64,000 nt of DNA from Pacificoceanicola onchidii (GTDB lineage Bacteria > Pseudomonadota > Alphaproteobacteria > Rhodobacterales > Rhodobacteraceae). The notes beneath the pieces were generated by a model. It ran no database searches. It had not been told where the DNA came from and worked only from the letters and a program-made list of their open reading frames with translations. The position numbers and the translations under genes are program-made. Within the stretch, counting starts at the first letter, position 1; each line of letters starts with the position of its first letter. Below, piece after piece: positions 53,229-61,967 of this stretch. The stretch covers positions 73,306-137,305 of the forward strand of contig NZ_SRXY01000002.1 in the NCBI RefSeq assembly GCF_004804335.1, in the 5' to 3' direction.

Positions 53229-54101
53229 TCATCCGGCCATCATCTTTTGCAGGAACCGCCGCACCAATGGGCGCATGAGGGCGCCGATCAAGGCGTTGCG
53301 CGGATGCTCCACTCGCGCCTTGTACGGGTTGAAAAACCAGCCGCGATGATCCGCGCCGGGCGGGCGGCTGAGGATGGCATTGGCCACCTCATAGGCCATG
53401 AGATTGCCGGTTGTGAGCACCATCGGGGCAAAGGACATGCGGCTGCGTTTGCCCGCTGCAACTTCCCCGGCGAGGTCCAGATCAATGTGGTGGCGCGAGG
53501 AAGAATGCAGGATGACGTAGAGCGCCTCCTGCAGGAAAGCCGCGTCGCGCTGCTCCTGTGACAGCGCATCCCACGCGGTGCCAAGGGTCGGATAGCTGAG
53601 CCGCTCTTCGGGCATCGGATCCCCGGCTTGGGTGACATAGACCGACGGCAGCGGCGAGGCGTAGGCGTCAATCACCGCGCGGCCCTGCGCTTTGGCGGTG
53701 CGGTAGAGCAGGAGTGAGGCCCCAAGATCGTCGGTGCCGTTGACCACGATTGCACTGTCCGCCACGGCGCGCTCCACGTGCTCCGGCCAGTCATCATGAT
53801 AGACGGTGATCTCCATCTCCGGGTTGATCGTCAGGCACAGATCGCGCGTGGCGTCGGCCTTGTGACGGCCCACCGTATCCTGAAAGGCAAAGGCCTGGCG
53901 GTTCATGTTGGAGGTCTCGAATTCGTCGATATCCGCGAGGATCAGCCGCCCCACACCCATCCGCGCCAGCGCAAAGACACAGGCCCCGCCCATGCCGCCG
54001 GTGCCGCAGACAAAGACCTGCGCGCCGCGCAGCCTCTGCTGCTGCTCGGGCGTGACAAAGCCGATGTTGCGGTTTGTGAAATCAGCGTAATCGAAACTCA
54101 T
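53229..54101 (-). CDS. ThiF/E1-like adenylyltransferase, stand-alone
   Basis: A 290-residue ThiF/MoeB/HesA-fold protein. The nucleotide motif VFVCGTGGMGGA lies at 30-40 and LADIDEFETSNMNRQ follows (acidic and Arg-Gln residues that contact ATP). A catalytic-type aspartate lies in NGTDDLGASLLLYRTA. The paired CxxC zinc motifs of MoeB/ThiF are absent, and no ThiS/MoaD/ubiquitin-like gene is nearby. It overlaps the preceding gene by four bases. The residue it activates is unknown, and amino-acid or peptide adenylation is possible. The C-terminus is basic and amphipathic and may touch the membrane. Confidence 0.8.
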   Translation of the reverse strand: MSFDYADFTNRNIGFVTPEQQQRLRGAQVFVCGTGGMGGACVFALARMGVGRLILADIDEFETSNMNRQAFAFQDTVGRHKADATRDLCLTINPEMEITVYHDDWPEHVERAVADSAIVVNGTDDLGASLLLYRTAKAQGRAVIDAYASPLPSVYVTQAGDPMPEERLSYPTLGTAWDALSQEQRDAAFLQEALYVILHSSSRHHIDLDLAGEVAAGKRSRMSFAPMVLTTGNLMAYEVANAILSRPPGADHRGWFFNPYKARVEHPRNALIGALMRPLVRRFLQKMMAG

Positions 54102-55051
54102 GGGGCGGGCTTTCGCGGTCTGAGAATGCCGAAATGGCGGCTGCTGTCGAACCAGTGCAGCACCGGCAAGACGAGGCGTTGCAGCATCAGCAGGACCACG
54201 GTCAGGCTGATCCCGGCGAGCGAGGCCTTGGGGACTTGCGTGCGCAGGTAGCCTGTCCCGGCCACGAGGTCGATCTGGCCGATCTGCAGGATGTCGTCGC
54301 CGCGCTCGTAATCGAGCGCGTCTCGGCAGAAGGCGTTGTACTGATCGTCGCGGTGCTTTTGCGCCTGATCAAAGGTCTTTTTCAGATCATCCGAGCCGCC
54401 GGTGTAAGCGTTTGTGATCACAAAGCGGTCCTCGTCAAACCCCGCCTCCGCGCCGACCCCGAAGACATGGCGATGCTGGGCCATGATCTGCCGGGCGAGC
54501 AGCAGGTGGCGCAGGGCGCGTTCCCTGGGGCGCGCGGGCGTGGGAAAGACGTCAGAGAAGGTTTCACTGACCATGCCAACCACCGCAGGCACCTGTGTGA
54601 CGTTGGAAATATGCAAGGGACGCAATTGGTTGCGGAACAAAAGCAGTAGGCAGGTCAGACCGTAGAGCACCCAGCTGAGCCCGCGCGATTGCTGATCCGG
54701 ATCGACCATGACAAGGCCGAGATGCAGCACCTCTGTCGGCTCGGGCATATCCGCAATGTCCATGATGGCGAGCGCGTTGAAGGCCACGGGCTGGCCGGTG
54801 TCCTTGCGCCGCACAAGCGTGACAATGGTGGCTTTCATCCGCTCCGGATCGCCGGAGAAGACGCCGTAATTGAGCGAACCACGCGCGAGGGTCTTGGCGG
54901 CGATGTCTTTCAGGTCTTCGGTCAGGGCGGCGAGATCCTCGGGGGCCATCCACAGGCCGGGGCGCTCGACAATCCGCGTCTCGAACTGCGCGCCGGTGGC
55001 AAGGGTCAGGTCAAGATGCGTCTGAAACAACGCGCGGATCAGTCCGGCCAT
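54098..55051 (-). CDS. GNAT-like protein with C-terminal membrane anchor
   Basis: A 317-residue protein of unknown function, first gene of the operon. The middle resembles a GNAT acyltransferase (TEVLHLGLVMVDPDQQSRGLSWVLYGLTC, acyl-CoA-binding-type loop). A hydrophobic helix near residues 277-297 lies close to the C-terminus. AAGGGG stands seven bases before the ATG at 55051; a GTG six bases upstream is less likely. Together with the YghO-like protein the operon encodes two acyltransferase-like folds around one adenylating enzyme. Confidence 0.6.
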   Translation of the reverse strand: MAGLIRALFQTHLDLTLATGAQFETRIVERPGLWMAPEDLAALTEDLKDIAAKTLARGSLNYGVFSGDPERMKATIVTLVRRKDTGQPVAFNALAIMDIADMPEPTEVLHLGLVMVDPDQQSRGLSWVLYGLTCLLLLFRNQLRPLHISNVTQVPAVVGMVSETFSDVFPTPARPRERALRHLLLARQIMAQHRHVFGVGAEAGFDEDRFVITNAYTGGSDDLKKTFDQAQKHRDDQYNAFCRDALDYERGDDILQIGQIDLVAGTGYLRTQVPKASLAGISLTVVLLMLQRLVLPVLHWFDSSRHFGILRPRKPAP

Positions 55052-55185
55052 GCTCACCCCTTAATGAAATTTACCAGTTCTGACAGAGGTAATGCCCCAT
55101 TTGGTCAACTCCAAGAGGAAATGGCGGATGGCCAGCCGGTTGCGCCGCGTTTTCCCAAAGGCTGCCGGGATCCGCATCAAAGCGG

Positions 55186-56697
55186 CTACCCCTCAAACGC
55201 GCCCTGATAGGCCTCGCGCAGCACATTCTTTTGCACCTTGCCCATGGTGTTGCGCGGCAGTTCCGGCAGGACGACAAACTTGCGCGGATGTTTGAACCGG
55301 GCCAGTTCCTTTTTGCACAGAGCCGCCAATGCGGCCTCATCCGGGGAGGCCCCCGCTTCCGGCACCACCACCGCAATGACGCTTTCGCCGAAATCCGGGT
55401 GCGGCGCGCCGATCACCGCACTTTCCAGCACCCCCGGCGCATCATCCAGCACCAGCTCGATTTCCTTGGGATAGATGTTGAAGCCGCCCGAAATGATCAG
55501 ATCCTTGCCCCGGCCCACGATGGTCACATAGCCATCTTCCCCCTGGGTGGCCAAATCCCCGGTGATGAAGAAGCCGTCCGTCCGCAGTTCCGCCGCTGTC
55601 TTCTCCGGCATCTGCCAATAGCCCTGAAAGACGTTGTCGCCGCGCACTTCCAGAATGCCAACCTCACCGCGCGGCAGTTCCGCGCCGGTTTCCGGATCGC
55701 AGACCTTCACCTCAACCCCCGGCAACGCCAGACCAACCGTCCCGGCCCGGCGCTCGCCGTCATAGGGGTTCGAGGTGTTCATATTGGTTTCGGTCATGCC
55801 GTAGCGCTCAAGGATACGGTGCCCGGTGCGCTCTTCAAACCGCACATGTGTCTCTGCCAGCAGCGGCGCCGAGCCGGAGATGAACAGACGCATGCCTTTG
55901 GTCAGATCCCGGTCAAAGCGCGCATCCCCCAGCAGGCGGGTGTAGAAAGTCGGCACACCCATCAGGCTGGTCGCGCGCGGCATCTGCGCAATCATCTGAT
56001 CGAGATCGAATTTCGGCAGGAAGATCATCGCCCCGCCCGACAGCAGCAGGATGTTGGTCGCCACAAACAGCCCATGCGTGTGGAAAATCGGCAAGGCGTG
56101 CAGCAAGACGTCCTCTGCCGTGAACCGCCAATGCGCCAGCAGGGTTTCGGCATTCGACAGCAGGTTTTTCTGGCTCAGCATCGCGCCTTTGGAGCGCCCC
56201 GTGGTGCCGGAAGTATAGAGGAAAGCGGCCAGATCATCCTCGCTGCGCGCCACGGTCTCGAACGCTTCTGGCTGACCTTCGGCCTCAGCCATCAAGGTGC
56301 CGGAGCCGTCCCCGCCCAGCGTCATCAGAGCCGCGCCAAGGCTCTCGACCATCGTCTTCAGATCTTCCGCGCGGCCCGGATCCCCTACGACCAGCTTCGC
56401 CCCGGAGTTCTCGATGAAATAGGACAGCTCGCCTTCGGTATAGGCGGTGTTCAGCGGCAGAAAGACCACCCCCGCCTGCGCGCAAGCGGCATAAAGCGCC
56501 AGCGCCTCGGGCGATTTCTCGATCTGCGCCGCCAGCCGGTCACCGGGCGCAAGCCCCTGCGCGACCAGTACATGCGCCAGCTTTGCGGCCATGCGCAAAA
56601 ACGCATCATGGGTGATGGTCTCGCCCCCGGCCAGATGCAGAAACGGGGTGTCCTTGCCGGCGTGAATGCCAAAGAGGCGATCATAAAGCGGGTTCAT
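55186..56697 (-). CDS. matB: Malonyl-CoA synthetase
   Basis: A 503-residue acyl-CoA synthetase highly similar to MatB. Motifs are LYTSGTTGRSKGAMLS (P-loop), HALPIFHTHGLFVATN, MGVPTFYTRLL, ERYGMTETNMNTSNPYDGER, GDLATQGEDGYVTIVGRGKD (hinge) and PRNTMGKVQKNVLRE with the catalytic lysine. It activates malonate, or methylmalonate, with ATP and CoA. The start at 56697 follows AAGGA. No malonate transporter or malonyl-CoA decarboxylase gene adjoins. It lies 134 bases upstream of the ThiF operon in the same direction. Confidence 0.92.
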   Translation of the reverse strand: MNPLYDRLFGIHAGKDTPFLHLAGGETITHDAFLRMAAKLAHVLVAQGLAPGDRLAAQIEKSPEALALYAACAQAGVVFLPLNTAYTEGELSYFIENSGAKLVVGDPGRAEDLKTMVESLGAALMTLGGDGSGTLMAEAEGQPEAFETVARSEDDLAAFLYTSGTTGRSKGAMLSQKNLLSNAETLLAHWRFTAEDVLLHALPIFHTHGLFVATNILLLSGGAMIFLPKFDLDQMIAQMPRATSLMGVPTFYTRLLGDARFDRDLTKGMRLFISGSAPLLAETHVRFEERTGHRILERYGMTETNMNTSNPYDGERRAGTVGLALPGVEVKVCDPETGAELPRGEVGILEVRGDNVFQGYWQMPEKTAAELRTDGFFITGDLATQGEDGYVTIVGRGKDLIISGGFNIYPKEIELVLDDAPGVLESAVIGAPHPDFGESVIAVVVPEAGASPDEAALAALCKKELARFKHPRKFVVLPELPRNTMGKVQKNVLREAYQGAFEG

Positions 56698-56764
56698 GGC
56701 AGGGTCCTTCCGGCAATACAGCGTCACAGGGGTTTTGCGATACGCGGAGCCGATGGTAAAGACC

Positions 56765-57949
56765 TCAGTCCTTGATCAGCATCTTCCTCGGCACATCGCA
56801 GAATATCTCCGGTGCGCCGTGCGTAATGGCAATGGATTCCGTGGTCTCATAACCCCAGTTCTCCATCCACAGCCCGGTCATGAAATGGAAGGTCATGCCG
56901 GGTTTCAGCTCTGTCCTGTCGCCGCGCCGCAAGGACATGGTGCGCTCGCCCCAATCGGGGGGGTAACTCAGACCAATGGGATAGCCGCAGCGGTTGTCCT
57001 TCACGATGCCGCGCGCCTCAAGCGCGGTGAAGAAGGCGTCAGCCATGTCGTGGCAGGTGTTCCCGGCCCGCGCCGCCTCCAGCCCCGCTTCCATCCCTTC
57101 GAGCACCGCCTCTTCCGCATCGAGAAAATCCTGCGGCGGCGTGCCAAGGAAAACCGTGCGCGAGAGCGGCACATGATAGCGATGCACGCAGCCCGCCACT
57201 TCGAAAAACGTCCCCTGCCCGGCCTGCATCGGCGCGTCATCCCAGGTCAGATGCGGCGCGGCGGCGTCAGGGCCGGAAGGCAACAGCGGCACAATCGCCG
57301 GGTAATCGCCGCCAACCCCCAGCGCCGCGTCATAGCGCAGCCCGGCGTCATAAATTTCCGCCACCAGATCACATTTGCGCAGGCCAACCTCGGCTTTTTC
57401 GGCGATCCTTTGGTGCATCCGTTCGGCAATGCGCGCGGCCTGTCGCATGTAGGCCAGTTCCTGATCCGACTTGACCGCCCGCTGCCAGTTCACAAGGCTG
57501 GCGGCATCCTTGATCGTGGCATTCGGCAGGCCATGGCTCAGCCGTTCATGGGCCCGGGCGGAGTACCAGTAGTTGTCCATTTCAACCCCGATGGTGCCCT
57601 TGGCCAGTCCCCTGTCGGTGAGCTGCTGACACAGGTACTCCATCGGGTGGCGCTCGTTCGATTGCACGTAATGATCCGGGTAGCCGATCACTTGATCCGC
57701 AGGCATCCAGACGGTCCGATACGCGCCCTGCGCATCCTGCCCTCGCCCGAACCAGAACGGCTTGCCGCTGGACGGGACGATCACACATTGATGCACGTAG
57801 AAAGACCAGCCATCATAGCCGGTAATCCATGCCATGTTTGACGGGTCGGACAGGATAAGCAGATCCAGCCCCTGTTGCGCCATCGCGGCCTGTGTACGGC
57901 CGAGGCGCGCCTGGTATTCCTCTGCGGCAAAGCGGTTTTGTCGGGTCAT
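56765..57949 (-). CDS. doeA: M24-family ectoine hydrolase-like protein
   Basis: A 394-residue creatinase/aminopeptidase-fold protein. The sequence LSDPSNMAWITGYDGWSFYV, the RGQDAQGAYRTVWM segment, YPDHYVQSNERHPM, IGVEMDNYWYSARA, and SYPPDWGERTMSLRRGD match ectoine hydrolase (DoeA/EutD), which opens the ectoine ring. The usual partner doeB and the regulator are not adjacent, so an orphan copy or a related substrate is possible. The start at 57949 follows AAAGG. It is divergent from the SDR gene. Confidence 0.72.
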   Translation of the reverse strand: MTRQNRFAAEEYQARLGRTQAAMAQQGLDLLILSDPSNMAWITGYDGWSFYVHQCVIVPSSGKPFWFGRGQDAQGAYRTVWMPADQVIGYPDHYVQSNERHPMEYLCQQLTDRGLAKGTIGVEMDNYWYSARAHERLSHGLPNATIKDAASLVNWQRAVKSDQELAYMRQAARIAERMHQRIAEKAEVGLRKCDLVAEIYDAGLRYDAALGVGGDYPAIVPLLPSGPDAAAPHLTWDDAPMQAGQGTFFEVAGCVHRYHVPLSRTVFLGTPPQDFLDAEEAVLEGMEAGLEAARAGNTCHDMADAFFTALEARGIVKDNRCGYPIGLSYPPDWGERTMSLRRGDRTELKPGMTFHFMTGLWMENWGYETTESIAITHGAPEIFCDVPRKMLIKD

Positions 57950-58119
57950 GATGCGGGCCTTTGTTGAGGGTTCCGCGATCCTGACGCGCCCGGCGACACA
58001 GCGCAAGCGCGCCGTTCGAAACGGGTGCGTACTCAATACCCGATATTCGACCTATTCCCCCTTCCCAACCGCACTCGCCTGCCCGACTATGTCCAAAACC
58101 ATCCGCCCGGACACCCGCC

Positions 58120-58884
58120 ATGACCGAATTTGCCACCTACCCCAGCCTCAAAGACCTGCCGGTCCTGATCACCGGCGGTGCCTCGGGCATCGGCGCAGCA
58201 ACGGTCGAAGCCTTCGCCCGGCAAGGCGCAAAAGTCGGCTTTGTCGATTTTGATGAGACGGCCGCGCAAACGCTCCTGGCCCGGCTCGCCCCGCTGAACG
58301 CTCAAATCGCCTTCGCTGCCTGCGATCTGCGGGACCTGGACAACATGAAGGCGGCTTTTGCCGAGATCAAAGCCCGCATCGGCGCACCGCTGGTTCTTGT
58401 CAACAACGCCGCCCGCGACGACCGGCACGGCTGGGAAGACGTCACGCCCGACTATTGGGACGAGCGCATGAACACGAACCTGCGCCACCAGTTCTTTGCC
58501 ATCCAGGCGCTGGCTCCGGGCATGATCGCGGCAGGGCAAGGCTCGATCATCAATCTGGGCTCGATCAGCTGGATGCTCTCCATGGGCGGCATGCCCGCCT
58601 ACACCACGGCCAAGGCCGCGATTCAGGGGCTGACCAAAAGCTTCGCCGCCGATCTGGGCAAACACCACATCCGCGTCAACTGCATCGCGCCGGGCTGGAT
58701 CATGACCGAGCGCCAGAAGGCGCTCTGGCTGACCCCGGAGGCCGAAGCGGCCTACCGCGAAAAGCAGATCCTGCCGGAGCTGATCGATCCGGTCTATCTC
58801 GCCAACATGGTCCTGTTCCTCGCCTCCGCCGATTCCGCGATGTGCACGGCGCAAACTTTCATCGTTGACGGCGGTATGGTCTGA
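58120..58884 (+). CDS. Short-chain dehydrogenase/reductase
   Basis: A 254-residue classical SDR. Cofactor motif TGGASGIG is at 18-25, LVNNAARDD in the middle, and the catalytic pair Tyr161 and Lys165 (YTTAK) with the serine in LGSISWM upstream. An aspartate after the second strand (FVDFDE) favours NAD. The C-terminus TFIVDGGMV is typical of sugar-type dehydrogenases. The substrate is unknown. It stands alone between a divergent promoter and a long hairpin. Confidence 0.88.
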   Translation: MTEFATYPSLKDLPVLITGGASGIGAATVEAFARQGAKVGFVDFDETAAQTLLARLAPLNAQIAFAACDLRDLDNMKAAFAEIKARIGAPLVLVNNAARDDRHGWEDVTPDYWDERMNTNLRHQFFAIQALAPGMIAAGQGSIINLGSISWMLSMGGMPAYTTAKAAIQGLTKSFAADLGKHHIRVNCIAPGWIMTERQKALWLTPEAEAAYREKQILPELIDPVYLANMVLFLASADSAMCTAQTFIVDGGMV

Positions 58885-58966
58885 GGAAGGGTTTCGCCCC
58901 GCTGCGCGGGACGACCAACGCGCCTGCGGCGCGAATTTGGGGCGCTGCCCCCGCCCCGTTGGGGCG

Positions 58967-59040
58967 TCCCCGGGATATTTTTGGCACAAAGAAAGTGCCT
59001 CGGCGCCTTGTTTTCTTTGTGCCTGAAATATCCCGGGGGA
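58967..59040. terminator. Long bidirectional hairpin between convergent genes
   Basis: A 28-base arm at 58967-58994 (CCCCGGGATATTT...GGCACAAAGAAA) pairs with 59012-59039 (TTTCTTTGTGCC...AAATATCCCGGGG) with two small bulges. GC-rich stretches such as GGGGGCAGCGCCCCC (59056-59070) surround it. It lies between the convergent SDR and 2-hydroxyacid dehydrogenase genes and probably terminates both. The sequence looks like a dispersed intergenic repeat of this bacterial group. Only one copy is seen here. Confidence 0.7.
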
Positions 59041-59088
59041 GGCTCAGGGAGCCGTGGGGGCAGCGCCCCCGCACAGGCGCAGCCTGTT

Positions 59089-60039
59089 CTAGTTGACCGG
59101 TGTTTTCAACGGCTGGCCTTCGAGGCAGGCGGTGACGTTCGCCAGCTGCAGCATTGCCATGGCGCGGCGGGTTTCCACGGTGCCGGAGCCCTGATGGGGC
59201 TGGAGATGAACGTTGTCCAATGCGAAGAAGCGCGGGTTGACCTCGGGCTCCCCTTCGAAGACGTCGAGCCCGGCGCCGGCGATGGCGCCTGCTTCCAGAG
59301 CGTCCAGCATGGCCGCTTCGTCGATGGTGGTTCCGCGCGAGATGTTGACGATCACGCCGCGCGGGCCGAGCGCCTCGATGGCCGCGCGGCTGACAGTTTT
59401 CTCCGTCTCGGGTCCGCCGACGATGGCCACCACCAGGAAGTCCACCGCGCGGGCGAGGCTGACCACGTCGCTGCCGTGGTAGGTCCAGCCCGGTGTCTCT
59501 TTCTCGGTGCGCGACGTGTAGTGGATCTCCATCTTGAAGGCCGCAAGCCGGTCGGCGATCTCGCGTCCGATGCGCCCCAGTCCGACGATCCCGGCGGTGG
59601 ATCCGGTGACCTTGCGGTTCAACGGCAACTCGCCTTTCGCAGGCCATTCGCCGTTGCGCACCCGAGCGTCCCCGGCGACCATGTTGCGGCATTGCGCCAG
59701 CAGCATCGCCACCGCCAGATCCGCCACGTCGTCGTTCAGAACATCCGGCGTATTGGTCACTTTCACGCCGCGCGCGGTGGCGTCGGAGACGATGATCTGA
59801 TCGTAGCCAACCCCGAAGTTGGCAATCACTTCGAGGTTCGGCAGCAGGTCCATGCCGGTGCCATCAAAGCGGTAGTGGCCACGGTAGGCCACGGCGCGGA
59901 TGCCTGCGCGCGTCTCGGCATCCAGCGCGGCCAGTTCGTCAAAGTTCGACGCAAAAACAGAAGGATGCGCGGCTTCCAGCCGGGCGCGGTCTTCGGCCGT
60001 GGTGCCGCCGCCCATGATCAAAAGAGGGGTGCGTGTCAT
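59089..60039 (-). CDS. D-2-hydroxyacid dehydrogenase
   Basis: A 316-residue NAD(P)-dependent enzyme. The cofactor motif is GIVGLGRIGREIADRL, with the specificity region YTSRTEKETPG just after it. Catalytic residues lie in VNISRGTTIDEAAM (Arg), DVFEGEPEVNP (Glu) and LQPHQGSGTVETR (His; the family usually has HIGS/T). The serine-arginine after the second strand favours NADPH, as in glyoxylate/hydroxypyruvate reductases. It sits 13 bases after the aminotransferase gene, so an amino acid to 2-oxoacid to D-2-hydroxyacid route is possible. Confidence 0.87.
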   Translation of the reverse strand: MTRTPLLIMGGGTTAEDRARLEAAHPSVFASNFDELAALDAETRAGIRAVAYRGHYRFDGTGMDLLPNLEVIANFGVGYDQIIVSDATARGVKVTNTPDVLNDDVADLAVAMLLAQCRNMVAGDARVRNGEWPAKGELPLNRKVTGSTAGIVGLGRIGREIADRLAAFKMEIHYTSRTEKETPGWTYHGSDVVSLARAVDFLVVAIVGGPETEKTVSRAAIEALGPRGVIVNISRGTTIDEAAMLDALEAGAIAGAGLDVFEGEPEVNPRFFALDNVHLQPHQGSGTVETRRAMAMLQLANVTACLEGQPLKTPVN

Positions 60040-60052
60040 GATCGGTCCTTTC

Positions 60053-61222
60053 TCAGAGAAGGCTGGCGATGCGGCGCAGCGCCTCGCGGATGTTGTCAGC
60101 GGAATTGGCGTAGGAGAAGCGCAGATAGCCTTCCCCCCAGGCCCCGAAGGACGTGCCCGCCACGGTGGCTACCCCGGCCTCTTCGAGGAAGCGGTCCTGC
60201 GCCTCGGTCGCGGAGAGCCCCGTGCCCTCGATGTTCGGGAAAGCATAGAACGCCCCTGCTGCATCGGCGCAACGCACGCCCGGCAGAGCGTTCAGCCCGT
60301 CCACGATGATCTGACGCCGTTCGTCAAAGGCCCTGAGCATGTCATGCACCGCATCCTGCGGCCCTTCCAAAGCGGCAATCCCGGCGAATTGCGTGGGCGC
60401 GTTCACACAGGAATGATCGTTGATGCAAAGCCGCGTGACGGGGTCGACGCAAGGCTCCGGCCAGACGGCGTAGCCCAGCCGCCAGCCTGTCATGGCGTAG
60501 GTCTTGGACCAGCCATCGAGCACAATCAGCCGGTCCCGGATTTCCGGGTATTGCAGCAGCGAGACATGTTCGCGCCCGCCGTAGAGCATGTTGGAATAGA
60601 TCTCATCCGACATCAGCGCCACAGACGGATGCGCCTCCAAGCCTTTGACCAGCTTGTCAATTTCCTCGCGCGGGGTAACACCTCCCGTCGGATTGGCCGG
60701 AGAGTTGATGATGATCAGGGAGGTCCGCTCGGTGATCTGCCCCAGCACCTCTTCGGCGGAAAAGGCGAAGCCGTTTTCCTCCCGGAGGGCAATCGGCACC
60801 GGTGTCGCGCCGGAGTATTTGATCACCGATTCATAGATCGGAAAACCGGGGTTGGGGTACATGATCTCCGCCCCCGGCTGGCCGAACATCAGGCAGGCAA
60901 AGAACATCGTCGGCTTGCCGCCGGGCTGGACCACCACGTTGTCCGGGTTCACCTCGACCCCGTGCCGCCGGTTCAGGTCGGCCGCAACCGCTTCGCGCAG
61001 CTGCGGCAGCCCGTTGGCGGGCGTATAGCCGTGATGGCCGTCGCGCAGCGCCTTGATCCCGGCCTCGACGATATGCTCGGGCGTCTGGAAATCCGGCTGG
61101 CCAATGCCGAGGTTGATGATGTCCCGCCCTTCCGCCGCGAGCTTGCCCGCGCGGGCGAGCACCATGAAGGCGGATTCCGTGCCGAGCCGCGACAGGCTGT
61201 CGGCGAATTTCAGTTGTGTCAT
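60053..61222 (-). CDS. PLP-dependent class I/II aminotransferase
   Basis: A 389-residue aspartate-aminotransferase-fold enzyme. Key segments are NLGIGQPDFQTP, YTPANGLPQLREAVA, NSPANPTGG, the lysine motif LDGWSKTYAMTGWRLGYA, and the C-terminal arginine in GYLRFSYANS. GGGAGG stands just before the ATG at about 61222. Function is likely transamination of an amino acid to its 2-oxoacid, followed by the co-encoded dehydrogenase. A palindrome lies 38 bases upstream of the start. Confidence 0.87.
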   Translation of the reverse strand: MTQLKFADSLSRLGTESAFMVLARAGKLAAEGRDIINLGIGQPDFQTPEHIVEAGIKALRDGHHGYTPANGLPQLREAVAADLNRRHGVEVNPDNVVVQPGGKPTMFFACLMFGQPGAEIMYPNPGFPIYESVIKYSGATPVPIALREENGFAFSAEEVLGQITERTSLIIINSPANPTGGVTPREEIDKLVKGLEAHPSVALMSDEIYSNMLYGGREHVSLLQYPEIRDRLIVLDGWSKTYAMTGWRLGYAVWPEPCVDPVTRLCINDHSCVNAPTQFAGIAALEGPQDAVHDMLRAFDERRQIIVDGLNALPGVRCADAAGAFYAFPNIEGTGLSATEAQDRFLEEAGVATVAGTSFGAWGEGYLRFSYANSADNIREALRRIASLL

Positions 61223-61259
61223 TGATACCCTCCCCGCGCCTGTTCCGGCGGTCTGGAAT

Positions 61260-61273
61260 TTTGGTATACCAAA
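61260..61273. promoter_or_regulatory. Operator-like palindrome TTTGGTATACCAAA
   Basis: A perfect 14-base palindrome in the divergent gap between the aminotransferase and MarR genes. The GGTATACC core with flanking A/T matches the style of GntR/FCD operators, though a MarR site is also possible. A ten-base match (GTATACCAAA) lies in the candidate acnB promoter at 47714. Confidence 0.55.
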
Positions 61274-61438
61274 CGGAAGGGGCGTTCCAGTGCGAATGCA
61301 ATCTGGTCCGGGATCGGAGGCCGGATTGCCGGGAACAGCCTCGGTCTGCGCCTTGGGCTGCGTTGACTCGAGGTGGTCATTTTGTTTACTTGGAAACAAT
61401 ATGCGCCCTCTGGATCGCCGGACGGGAGGAAGGTTTCA

Positions 61439-61924
61439 ATGACGCAGAACGCGGGCAAGGACAGCGGCGCCCAGACCGGGGAGGCCATGGACCTCGGGGC
61501 GATGACCGGATCTTTGGGGTTTCTGCTGCGCCTGTCCCAGCTCAAAAGCTTTGATACGTTCTTTCATGAAATGAAGGGGTTGGAGATCCGCCCCGGCGAG
61601 ATATCCGTGCTGATGCTTCTGGACCGGAACCCGGGAATCCGGCAAGGCGTGCTGGCCCGCGCGCTGATGATCAAACGCGCGCATATGACCAAGATGGTGC
61701 ACGCCATGGAAGGCGCTGGCCTTGTCTGCCGGACCGTGCCGGACGCGGATCGCCGGTCGGTGCAGCTCTGGCTGACCGATGCCGGTCGTGCGCGGCTTGA
61801 GACGGTGCAGGGCCCGTTTCTGGCCTTTGAAAACCGCAACACCTCGGGGCTGAGCGATGCGGATGAGGCCATGCTCAAGACACTTCTGCGCCGCTATCTC
61901 GGCCTCGACAGGCCCAATGCCTGA
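61439..61924 (+). CDS. MarR-family regulator
   Basis: A 161-residue winged-helix regulator. The recognition region reads GIRQGVLARALMIKRAHMTKMVHAME and the wing VPDADRRSVQLWLTDAG. GGGAGGAAGG stands six bases before the ATG at 61439. It is divergent from the aminotransferase gene and 43 bases upstream of an FAD monooxygenase gene, which it probably controls in response to an aromatic or related ligand. Confidence 0.87.
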   Translation: MTQNAGKDSGAQTGEAMDLGAMTGSLGFLLRLSQLKSFDTFFHEMKGLEIRPGEISVLMLLDRNPGIRQGVLARALMIKRAHMTKMVHAMEGAGLVCRTVPDADRRSVQLWLTDAGRARLETVQGPFLAFENRNTSGLSDADEAMLKTLLRRYLGLDRPNA

Positions 61925-61967
61925 CCCGGACACACAAAACCCCAAGGCCCAAGCAAAAGGACATCCC

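Noticed and set aside
49766-55051. Antiphage defence island (CBASS or Bil-type ubiquitin-like system)
   Set aside because: An E1-like protein is present, but there is no cyclase, effector, E2, JAB protease or ubiquitin-like protein.
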